Shown piece by piece: positions 5,769 through 11,663 of a stretch of 11,663 nt of DNA. Location: positions 1 through 11,663 of the forward strand of contig CALGRN010000286.1 in the NCBI GenBank assembly GCA_937880835.1. The letters are read 5' to 3'. Made by a program: the position numbers and the translations under genes. The notes beneath the pieces were generated by a model. It saw only the letters and a list, made by a program, of their open reading frames with translations, did no database searches and was not told the DNA's origin. This DNA comes from an uncultured Prevotella sp. Lineage in GTDB: Bacteria; Bacteroidota; Bacteroidia; Bacteroidales; Bacteroidaceae. Position 1 is the first letter of the stretch. The number at the start of each line of letters is the position of its first letter.

Positions 5769-6344
5769 CTATCGGGCATAATACTCCGCAGCCTTTTTCT
5801 CTATACTCTTCGGCACAAGACCTTCTATCGTCATTCCGTTGCGTATGCGGTTGCGTATGTCGGTACTGCTTATGTTGTATTGTTCCGTATCTGCGAGGGT
5901 CACGTTTTCAGGCAGTGAAGCCCTGTCTATGGGTGACTTTCGTCGCGGGTAGATTATTATCGGATATCTGTTTATTATTTCCTGATAGTTGAACCAGTTC
6001 TGAAAGTCAGCCCAGTTGTCCGCTCCGATGAGCAGAGAAAACTCGTGTTGCGGATAATCTTTGCTCATGGCTTGCAGCGTATGCCATGTATATGAAGGGC
6101 GGGGAAGGTTGAATTCGTAGTCGCATGCTTTCATCTTCGGATGTCCGTATAATGCTTCCTGCACCATTTCGAGACGCTTCTTGTCTTCCAATAAGTCTGC
6201 TGAAACAGTCTTTAACGGATTTTGCGGCGATACCACAAACCATATCTCATCAAGCCGAGAAGTTTCCAATATACGCTCAGCCAATGCGATATGCCCGTTG
6301 TGAATTGGGTTGAAAGAACCTCCGTAGATGCCGGTTTTAACCAT
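5769..6344 (-). CDS. nadD: Nicotinate-nucleotide adenylyltransferase
   Basis: This 191-residue cytoplasmic enzyme joins nicotinate mononucleotide and ATP into deamido-NAD, the step before NAD synthetase. The nucleotidyltransferase signature GGSFNPIHNGH is at residues 8-18, with the His-x-Gly-His element that binds ATP phosphates. The second conserved element ISSTDIR is at 158-164. The segments SPQNPLK and LLIGADNW also match NadD. The length is normal for the family. Its ATG lies inside the end of gmk: ATGGTTAA contains both the nadD start and the gmk stop, an 8-base overlap that implies translational coupling. It is the last gene of the yicC-gmk-nadD operon. Confidence 0.97.
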   Translation of the reverse strand: MVKTGIYGGSFNPIHNGHIALAERILETSRLDEIWFVVSPQNPLKTVSADLLEDKKRLEMVQEALYGHPKMKACDYEFNLPRPSYTWHTLQAMSKDYPQHEFSLLIGADNWADFQNWFNYQEIINRYPIIIYPRRKSPIDRASLPENVTLADTEQYNISSTDIRNRIRNGMTIEGLVPKSIEKKAAEYYAR

Positions 6345-6906
6345 TTATGAATTCTTTAATTATGTCATAAACCTTTTTACGCGCATCATCTATGTTGTCG
6401 TTTACCACTATTTTGTCGAATTTCTCGGCAAAAGTAAGCTCATATTCAGCTCTTGCAATACGGTCTTCTATCACTTCGGGAGTTTCCGTTCCTCTGCCGT
6501 TGAGCCTGTTTCTCAGTTCATCTATTGAGGGCGGCTGTATGAAAATGCTTAAAGCGCGTTCGCCGTAATGCTGCTTTATGTTGCATCCTCCTTTGACATC
6601 GACATCGAAAACAACATTCTGTCCGGCGTCGGACTGATGTTCCACCTGCGATTTAAGCGTGCCGTAGAACCTGTCTTTATATACTTCCTCGTACTCTAAA
6701 AACTCGTTGTTGTCTATGCGTATGCGAAACTCATCGGGCGAAATAAAGAAATATTCCACGCCGTTTTTCTCCGTTCCGCGCGGCGGACGGCTCGTACAAC
6801 TGACAGAAAAAGCCAAATTCAGTTCCTCGTGTTGCATCAACCAATTAATTATCGTGCTTTTTCCGCTTCCGCTCGGTGCTGAAAATATAATTAATTTTCC
6901 TGCCAT
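6337..6906 (-). CDS. gmk: Guanylate kinase
   Basis: This 189-residue enzyme phosphorylates GMP to GDP with ATP in the cytoplasm, feeding nucleotide and (p)ppGpp pools. The P-loop SAPSGSGKST is at residues 9-18. The GMP-binding segment TSRPPRGTEKNGVEYFF follows, then GTLKSQVE and FDVDVKGG, all characteristic of guanylate kinase. I place the start at the ATG at 6904-6906 because it puts MAGKLIIFSAPSGSGKST at the usual distance from the P-loop. A GTG at 6928-6930 would add eight residues unlike the family. The gene lies 43 bases after yicC and overlaps nadD by 8 bases at its end. Confidence 0.96.
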   Translation of the reverse strand: MAGKLIIFSAPSGSGKSTIINWLMQHEELNLAFSVSCTSRPPRGTEKNGVEYFFISPDEFRIRIDNNEFLEYEEVYKDRFYGTLKSQVEHQSDAGQNVVFDVDVKGGCNIKQHYGERALSIFIQPPSIDELRNRLNGRGTETPEVIEDRIARAEYELTFAEKFDKIVVNDNIDDARKKVYDIIKEFING

Positions 6907-6949
6907 TTCATTATTGTAAGTGCAATGCACATAGTTTTCTTATGTTTAA

Positions 6950-7825
6950 TCAAAGCGCGTTAAGCACCTGTTCCTTTATCTGCTCCAATTCGTCTTTCAT
7001 CATAACGACAATGTTCTGCATCTCTGCCTGATTGCTTTTAGAGCCGGTGGTGTTTATCTCTCTTCCCATTTCCTGAGCTATGAAACCGAGCTTTTTGCCT
7101 TGTCCGCAACTTTCGTTCATAGTCTGTCGGAAATAGTTCAGATGATTTGCGAGCCGTTGTTTCTCTTCGCTTATGTCGAGTTTCTCTATATAATAGATGA
7201 GTTCTTGTTCGAGACGGTTCTTGTCGTAGTCAACTTCCGGAATGGTCTTCAATCCCTCTTTTATCTTCGTTCTTATTTTCTCTACCCGCGATTTCTCGTA
7301 AGGCTCGATTGATAACAGAAGTTTTTCTATGTTGTCAATCTTCTCGATGAACTTCTGTTGCAATGCTGCACCCTCCTGTTTGCGAAAGTTCACAAGGCTC
7401 TCTATTGCCTCGTTCATTGCCCGTCGGGCTGCATTCCACTCCTCTTCGTCGAGAACTTCCGTCTCGGTCTTTGCCGTTACGTCGGGCATTCGTGTCAGAG
7501 TAACGAACCAGTCTTGCGGTTCGGGAATACCTGTTTTTGCGGAAATCTCTTTCAGTTGTTTGTAATAATATTCAACGAGAGCAGCGTTTATGGGTGTTGC
7601 ATCAACAGAAGCATCCTTTTCTATCCATATACTGAAATCCACTTTTCCACGTTCCAATGCAGCGGCAACAGTCTGCCTTATCTCCATTTCCTTTTCACGA
7701 TAAAGCGGAGCGATGCGTACAGACAAATCGAGAGACTTGCTGTTGAGCGACTTTATCTCTACGTTAATTTTCTTTCCATTGTAGGTTGCAATGGCTTTGC
7801 CATAACCTGTCATAGATTGTATCAT
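6950..7825 (-). CDS. yicC: YicC/YloC-family endoribonuclease
   Basis: This 291-residue protein belongs to the YicC/YloC family, whose E. coli member is an endoribonuclease implicated in turnover of small RNAs. The N terminus MIQSMTGYGKA is the family hallmark. The C-terminal DUF1732 region holds the conserved EMGREINTTGSKS at 252-264 with the acidic and polar residues proposed for catalysis. The middle is helical and charged, consistent with the coiled arms of the hexameric enzyme. It is the first gene of a minus-strand operon with gmk and nadD; yicC next to gmk is a frequent arrangement in bacteria. A -7 element lies 25 bases upstream. RNase activity of this homologue is inferred from the family. 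Confidence 0.95.
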   Translation of the reverse strand: MIQSMTGYGKAIATYNGKKINVEIKSLNSKSLDLSVRIAPLYREKEMEIRQTVAAALERGKVDFSIWIEKDASVDATPINAALVEYYYKQLKEISAKTGIPEPQDWFVTLTRMPDVTAKTETEVLDEEEWNAARRAMNEAIESLVNFRKQEGAALQQKFIEKIDNIEKLLLSIEPYEKSRVEKIRTKIKEGLKTIPEVDYDKNRLEQELIYYIEKLDISEEKQRLANHLNYFRQTMNESCGQGKKLGFIAQEMGREINTTGSKSNQAEMQNIVVMMKDELEQIKEQVLNAL

Positions 7826-7849
7826 AGCCTCTTACAAGTTAAATTTATG

Positions 7850-7857
7850 CAAAAGTA
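7850..7857 (-). promoter_or_regulatory. -7 element of the yicC-gmk-nadD promoter
   Basis: On the minus strand this reads TACTTTTG, matching TAnnTTTG, 24 bases before the yicC ATG. No good TTTG is seen at the expected -33 position, so the call rests on the -7 element and its place in the only intergenic gap of the divergent pair. Confidence 0.5.
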
Positions 7858-7879
7858 CAAAAAAATGCGAGAAAAAGAT

Positions 7880-7887
7880 TACATTTG
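7880..7887 (+). promoter_or_regulatory. -7 element of the tsaB promoter
   Basis: TACATTTG matches TAnnTTTG and lies 29 bases before the tsaB ATG, about right for a short leader. The -33 region is not a good match. Its core lies 22 bases from the divergent yicC -7 element, so the two polymerases may interfere with each other. Confidence 0.55.
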
Positions 7888-7916
7888 CATTTTAATTTAG
7901 ATTATAACATCAATTT

Positions 7917-8606
7917 ATGTCGTGCATATTGAACATAGAAACAAGCACGGATATATGCTCGGTGGCTGTAAGTAACGAAGGCGAGTGCATATTCAATGAA
8001 GAAGACCATAGCGGTCCTAATCATGCCGTTAAGCTCGGAATGTTTGTAGATGAGGCTCTTTCGTTCATTGACAACCATGCCATTCCGCTTGATGCAGTGG
8101 CTGTAAGTTGCGGTCCCGGTTCATACACAGGACTGCGAATAGGTGTCTCTATGGCAAAAGGCGTATGCTACGGACGTTCAGTAAAGCTTGTTGCAGTGCC
8201 TACGTTGGAACTTCTTTCAGTTCCAGTCCTGCTTTATAACGAAGAGATAGAGGATGACGCTCTTATCTGTCCGATGCTCGATGCGAGACGTATGGAGGTG
8301 TATGCTGCAATATACGACCGCGCACTGACACCCGTAAGAGACATTCAGGCAGACATTGTTGATGCCGGTACGTATAAGGATTATCTTGACGAAAAGCCCG
8401 TCTATTTCTTTGGAAACGGTGCTGCTAAATGTATGGATATAATAAATCATACGTCGGCACATCTTATAGAAGGTGTTCTTCCCTTAGCAAAAAACATGTT
8501 TCCGTTGGCAGAAAGACGCATCGCACAGCAGAAATTCGAGGATGTGGCATATTTCGTGCCGTTCTATCTTAAAGACTTCGTTGCAAAGAAAGCTGCCGGA
8601 TTATGA
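7917..8606 (+). CDS. tsaB: tRNA t6A modification protein TsaB
   Basis: This 229-residue protein is the scaffold subunit that pairs with TsaD and TsaE to transfer threonylcarbamoyl to A37 of ANN-decoding tRNAs in the cytoplasm. The N terminus CILNIETSTDICSVAVS is the ASKHA-fold start of the family. The signature GPGSYTGLRIG is at residues 66-76, followed by GVCYG. The length matches bacterial TsaB; TsaD would be about 100 residues longer and carry metal-binding His residues absent here. It is the first gene of the plus-strand housekeeping cluster, divergent from yicC. An 89-base gap separates it from the DUF4290 gene, and I see no terminator there. Confidence 0.96.
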   Translation: MSCILNIETSTDICSVAVSNEGECIFNEEDHSGPNHAVKLGMFVDEALSFIDNHAIPLDAVAVSCGPGSYTGLRIGVSMAKGVCYGRSVKLVAVPTLELLSVPVLLYNEEIEDDALICPMLDARRMEVYAAIYDRALTPVRDIQADIVDAGTYKDYLDEKPVYFFGNGAAKCMDIINHTSAHLIEGVLPLAKNMFPLAERRIAQQKFEDVAYFVPFYLKDFVAKKAAGL

Positions 8607-8695
8607 TGCAAGGCAGGCTCTGAAAGACATTCGGAAACGTAATGAAAACTTTTAGTATCGCACAGGTCGATAAACTTTAAAAAAACAAATCCAAG

Positions 8696-9292
8696 ATGAA
8701 AATAGAAGGATTAGATTACAATACACAACGCGAGAAGCTCGTTTTACCCGAATACGGACGCGAAATACAAAGTATGGTGGAACATGCGGTAAGCCTTCCT
8801 ACGAAGGAAGAAAGGCAAGTATGCGCAGAAACAATCATAGGAATAATGGAGAGAATGTTTCCGCAAAGCCGTGATAATGCCGACTATAAGCAGAAACTTT
8901 GGGATCATTTGGCTCTCATGAGTAATTTTCAACTCGACATAGACTATCCGTTCGACGTGTCGCAAGTTGCAAGAATAGCTGCAAAACCCGAGCCTATGAC
9001 ATATCCTATGGAACACATTCCTGTGCGTCATTACGGTAAAATGATGTTCGAAGTGTTTGAGAAATTGAAGACAATGGAGCCGGGTGATGAGCGTGATGAG
9101 CTGGTAAAGATAACGGCAAATCAAATGAAACGCAATCTTTATCAATGGAGTCATGGCTCTAACGACGATGAAAAAGTGGCTTCCGACTTGGCAAGATTTA
9201 CCGATGGAAAGATACAACTTGACCTTGATACATTCAGGTTTGACAAAATAAACGAGAGAGAGCTTAACGCCACTCGACGCAAAAAGAAATAA
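8696..9292 (+). CDS. DUF4290 family protein of unknown function
   Basis: This 198-residue protein matches the Bacteroidota-restricted DUF4290 family as I know it. The opening LDYNTQREKLVLPEYGREIQ and the later stretches PMEHIPVRHYGK and RNLYQWSHGS are typical. It has no signal peptide or membrane segment, is rich in charged residues and predicted mainly helical, and ends in the basic tail RRKKK, so it is probably cytoplasmic and may touch nucleic acid or ribosomes. Its stop is 2 bases before the murA ATG, so the two are almost certainly co-translated. The setting between tsaB, murA and rimM suggests a housekeeping role in translation or envelope growth, but no function can be read from the sequence. 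Confidence 0.88.
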   Translation: MKIEGLDYNTQREKLVLPEYGREIQSMVEHAVSLPTKEERQVCAETIIGIMERMFPQSRDNADYKQKLWDHLALMSNFQLDIDYPFDVSQVARIAAKPEPMTYPMEHIPVRHYGKMMFEVFEKLKTMEPGDERDELVKITANQMKRNLYQWSHGSNDDEKVASDLARFTDGKIQLDLDTFRFDKINERELNATRRKKK

Positions 9293-9294
9293 AG

Positions 9295-10605
9295 ATGAAA
9301 TCATTCGTAATAGAAGGCGGACATGCTTTGAGCGGTACGATAACACCGCAAGGAGCAAAGAATGAGGCTTTGCAGGTTGTGTGCGCCTCATTGCTGACTT
9401 CCGAAGAGGTGCGTATCAGCAACATACCGGATATACTCGACGTGAACAATCTTATAAGGTTGTTGCAGGATATAGGTGTGAAAGTGACGCGTAACTCGCG
9501 CAACGACTATACGTTTAAAGCTGATGAACTTAATCTCGACTATCTTCAAAGCGAGGAATTCGTAAAGAAATGTTCTTCATTGCGTGGAAGTGTGCTCATG
9601 ATAGGACCGCTTTTGGGTCGCTTCGGTAAGGCTTCGGTAGCAAAACCGGGTGGAGACAAGATAGGAAGAAGACGCCTTGACACTCACTTTCTCGGCTTTA
9701 AGAACTTGGGAGTGAAGTTTGTTCATGTTCCTGAACGAAATGTATATGAAATTCAGACGGATAAACTTAAAGGATGCAACATGCTGCTTGATGAAGCATC
9801 TGTAACCGGAACGGCAAACATTATAATGGCTTCCGTGCTTGCAGAAGGCAAAACGACGATATATAATGCAGCATGCGAGCCTTACATACAACAACTTTGC
9901 CGTCTTCTGAACGCAATGGGAGCACGTATAAGCGGTATTGCTTCAAATCTTCTTACTATCGAAGGAGTGGAGAAACTGCACGGAACGAGTCACAAAATAC
10001 TTCCCGACATGATAGAGGTTGGTTCTTTCATCGGTATGGCGGCAATGGTTGGCAATGGCATCCGAATAAAGGATGTATCGTTGGAAAATCTCGGAATAAT
10101 TCCCGATGCATTCCGCAGGCTCGGAGTAAAGATAGATGTTGAAGGCGATGATCTTATCATTCCTTACATGGAACATTATCAGATAGACTCTTTCATTGAT
10201 GGTTCTATCATGACATTGGCAGATTCTCCGTGGCCGGGATTAACCCCCGACCTCATCTCGGTGCTTCTTGTTGTTGCCACACAGGCACGCGGAAGTGTTC
10301 TGTTTCATCAGAAAATGTTTGAAAGCCGACTGTTTTTCGTAGATAAACTCATAGATATGGGAGCGCAGATAATACTCTGCGATCCTCACAGAGCAGTTGT
10401 TGTGGGACACAATCGTAAGCTTCGTTTGCGTGCAGGACGTATGACAAGTCCCGATATTCGCGCAGGAATTGCTCTGCTGATAGCTGCATTAAGTGCCAAC
10501 GGAACAAGCACGATAGACAACATTGCGCAGATAGACAGAGGATATGAAGATATAGAACACAGGCTTAATATGATTGGAGCGCATATCAAACGAGTGGAAA
10601 ACTGA
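9295..10605 (+). CDS. murA: UDP-N-acetylglucosamine 1-carboxyvinyltransferase (Asp-type MurA)
   Basis: This 436-residue enzyme transfers enolpyruvate from PEP to UDP-N-acetylglucosamine, the first committed step of peptidoglycan synthesis. The N-terminal GAKNEAL at residues 20-26 supplies the Lys22-Asn23 pair of the active site. Later segments such as DMIEVGSFIGMA and SPWPGLTPDL are family signatures. The active-site loop reads KPGGDKIGRRRLD, with Asp121 where E. coli has Cys115, the residue alkylated by fosfomycin. Asp-type MurA enzymes in other bacteria remain active and resist that drug, and Asp here appears normal for Bacteroidota, so intrinsic resistance is expected rather than acquired. 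The length is near normal (about 420-440). The ATG is 2 bases after the DUF4290 stop; rimM follows after 113 bases with no visible terminator. Confidence 0.97.
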   Translation: MKSFVIEGGHALSGTITPQGAKNEALQVVCASLLTSEEVRISNIPDILDVNNLIRLLQDIGVKVTRNSRNDYTFKADELNLDYLQSEEFVKKCSSLRGSVLMIGPLLGRFGKASVAKPGGDKIGRRRLDTHFLGFKNLGVKFVHVPERNVYEIQTDKLKGCNMLLDEASVTGTANIIMASVLAEGKTTIYNAACEPYIQQLCRLLNAMGARISGIASNLLTIEGVEKLHGTSHKILPDMIEVGSFIGMAAMVGNGIRIKDVSLENLGIIPDAFRRLGVKIDVEGDDLIIPYMEHYQIDSFIDGSIMTLADSPWPGLTPDLISVLLVVATQARGSVLFHQKMFESRLFFVDKLIDMGAQIILCDPHRAVVVGHNRKLRLRAGRMTSPDIRAGIALLIAALSANGTSTIDNIAQIDRGYEDIEHRLNMIGAHIKRVEN

Positions 10606-10718
10606 GTTTCTGAAAGCAAGAACAAAAGTTGTTTTAAGAAATAAGTAATGGGCTTAAAGGTTGTATAAAAACTCTGCAAACATATAAAAACCGAACATTG
10701 TCAAGTTTATATTGAAAG

Positions 10719-11240
10719 ATGATAAAACAGGAAAATGTCTATAAGATAGGAAAGATAGGTAAGCCGCACGGTGTGAACGGTGAGGTAGGATTTATGTTCG
10801 ATGACGATGTTTTCGATCGTACCGACATCGATTTCCTAATCCTTGAAATTGACGGAATACTTGTTCCGTTCTTCATTGATGAATATCGGTTTCGCGGAAG
10901 TAATACCGCGCTTGTCAAATTCTGCGACATCAGAACCCAAGAAGCAGCACGAGAGCTGACCGGTTGCGATGTCTTTTTCCTCAGAGAGCTTGCCGATAAC
11001 GATGAGGATACGTTGTCGTGGGCGCAAATCATAGGCTTTAATATAATAGACAACAATACCGGAAACAGTGTAGGAGAAATAAAGTCGGTGGACAACGGCA
11101 CGATAAATACTCTTTTTGAAGTAAGTGCAGAAGACGGCAAACAATTCCTTATACCTGCATCGGAAGAGCTTATTACAGAAGTGAATACAGCTGATAGAGA
11201 AATAAGAGTAAACCTGCCGCAGGGCATTCTCGATATATAA
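10719..11240 (+). CDS. rimM: 16S rRNA processing / 30S maturation factor RimM
   Basis: This 173-residue protein binds ribosomal protein S19 and helps mature the head of the 30S subunit. The N-terminal RimM domain (about 1-90) starts with VYKIGKIGKPHGVNGEVGF, which contains the family motif G-K-I-G-x-x-H-G-V-x-G-E at 11-22. The C-terminal PRC-barrel domain (about 100-170) includes GEIKSVDNGTINTLFEV and QFLIPASEELI. The length is normal. In many bacteria rimM sits beside rpsP and trmD; here it follows murA and precedes dxr. It is 113 bases from murA, with no good promoter match in that gap. Confidence 0.96.
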   Translation: MIKQENVYKIGKIGKPHGVNGEVGFMFDDDVFDRTDIDFLILEIDGILVPFFIDEYRFRGSNTALVKFCDIRTQEAARELTGCDVFFLRELADNDEDTLSWAQIIGFNIIDNNTGNSVGEIKSVDNGTINTLFEVSAEDGKQFLIPASEELITEVNTADREIRVNLPQGILDI

Positions 11241-11318
11241 AAGAGAGTGTTTGATATTAAAGGAAAATTAAAGGCAGTGTAATATTTAGACGTAAAAATA
11301 ATTTTATAAACACAAAAT

Positions 11319-11396
11319 ATGATATTATCCGTACCAAGATGGTGCAGGGAGACATCCGAAAAACAGAGCATTCGGATTGAAGATTTTGAACTATAA
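11319..11396 (+). CDS. Possible 25-residue ORF immediately upstream of dxr
   Basis: An ATG at 11319 opens a 25-codon frame that ends at TAA 11394-11396, 5 bases before the dxr ATG. The peptide begins MILSVPRWCRETSEK and is charged, with no hydrophobic segment. It contains a 7-bp hairpin (ATCCGAA at 11354-11360 with TTCGGAT at 11371-11377). It could be a leader peptide coupling translation to dxr, or simply a chance frame in the 161-base rimM-dxr gap. I see no ribosome binding site. Confidence 0.25.
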   Translation: MILSVPRWCRETSEKQSIRIEDFEL

Positions 11397-11401
11397 AGAC
11401 G

Positions 11402-11663
11402 ATGAAACAACAGATATGCATACTCGGAAGTACCGGTTCGATAGGAACGCAGGCACTTGACGTGATACGTGAGCATAGCGATTTGTATGAGGCATACTGC
11501 CTTACGGCTAATAATAGTTGGCAAGAGCTTGCCGCACAGGCACGCGAATTTCGTCCGGCAGCTGTCGTAATAGCAAACGAGAAACATTACGATGAACTGA
11601 AAAACGAACTTGCCGACTTGCCCGATGTCAAGGTTTATGCAGGCAGGGAAGCGTTGGAACAGA
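11402..11663 (+). CDS. dxr: 1-deoxy-D-xylulose 5-phosphate reductoisomerase, 3' end beyond window
   Basis: The first 87 codons are present and run off the right edge. The enzyme rearranges and reduces 1-deoxy-D-xylulose 5-phosphate to 2-C-methyl-D-erythritol 4-phosphate with NADPH, the committed step of the non-mevalonate isoprenoid pathway. The N-terminal NADPH-binding loop LGSTGSIGTQALDVI has the diagnostic GSTGSIG at residues 9-15. The following stretch (YCLTANNSWQELAAQAREF, then VVIANE) follows the usual Rossmann-fold pattern of Dxr. The ATG is chosen because it puts the glycine loop at the standard distance. It probably belongs to the same transcription unit as rimM, although the 161-base gap would leave room for separate control. 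Confidence 0.95.
   Translation, partial: MKQQICILGSTGSIGTQALDVIREHSDLYEAYCLTANNSWQELAAQAREFRPAAVVIANEKHYDELKNELADLPDVKVYAGREALEQ

Noticed and set aside
5712..5918. Plus-strand 68-codon frame overlapping the nadD 3' end
   Set aside because: Most of it is antisense to nadD coding sequence and no promoter precedes it.
6907..6930. Upstream GTG start for gmk
   Set aside because: It would add eight residues not typical of guanylate kinase; the ATG at 6904-6906 gives the usual N terminus.
8744..9391. Minus-strand open frame of 215 codons opposite DUF4290 and the murA start
   Set aside because: The plus strand carries recognised families with tight spacing; the opposite frame has no family features.
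11354..11377. Hairpin before dxr considered as a terminator
   Set aside because: The stem is only 7 bp with a 10-base loop and has no T-run after it, so intrinsic termination is unlikely.
10739..11587. Long minus-strand open frame of 282 codons
   Set aside because: It lies opposite rimM and the start of dxr, both of which have diagnostic motifs; its translation is Ser/Cys-rich with no recognisable domain.

Overview
The window looks like chromosome from a Bacteroidota bacterium, most likely Prevotella or a close relative. The support is an AT-leaning composition, promoters of the Bacteroidota type (TTTG, about 20 bases, TAnnTTTG), mostly absent Shine-Dalgarno sequences, a surface lipoprotein signal of the Cys-Ser-Asp-Asp-Asp kind, a DUF4290 gene, and a MurA with Asp at the position of the usual catalytic Cys. 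The species assignment is inference.

Region 1 (1-3730, minus strand) is an outer-membrane uptake operon. A promoter at 3699-3730 leads directly into a cobalamin riboswitch (3529-3687). Then come a TonB-dependent receptor (1287-3422) and a DUF4374 lipoprotein (1180 running off the left edge). The riboswitch points to corrinoid uptake, with the receptor in a BtuB-like role and the lipoprotein in a BtuG-like capture role. Each of the two genes is directly preceded by a tiny ORF (13 and 18 codons) whose stop touches or overlaps the gene's start.

Region 2 (3837-5110, plus strand) holds a small secreted protein with a carboxypeptidase-regulatory-like domain, divergent from the uptake operon. A ferritin follows, with its own promoter, a strong ribosome binding site and a clear rho-independent terminator.

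Region 3 (5111-5768) is a gene-poor spacer of about 650 bases. It carries two structured repeat elements (5217-5311 and 5516-5582) and one doubtful 45-codon membrane ORF.

Region 4 (5769-7825, minus strand) is a tight housekeeping operon: yicC, gmk, nadD. The last two overlap by 8 bases.

Region 5 (7917-11663, plus strand) is a second housekeeping cluster, divergent from yicC: tsaB (tRNA t6A modification), a DUF4290 gene of unknown role, murA (peptidoglycan precursor), rimM (16S rRNA processing) and the start of dxr (isoprenoid precursor). The most interesting part of the window is the riboswitch-controlled receptor/DUF4374 operon with its coupled mini-ORFs.
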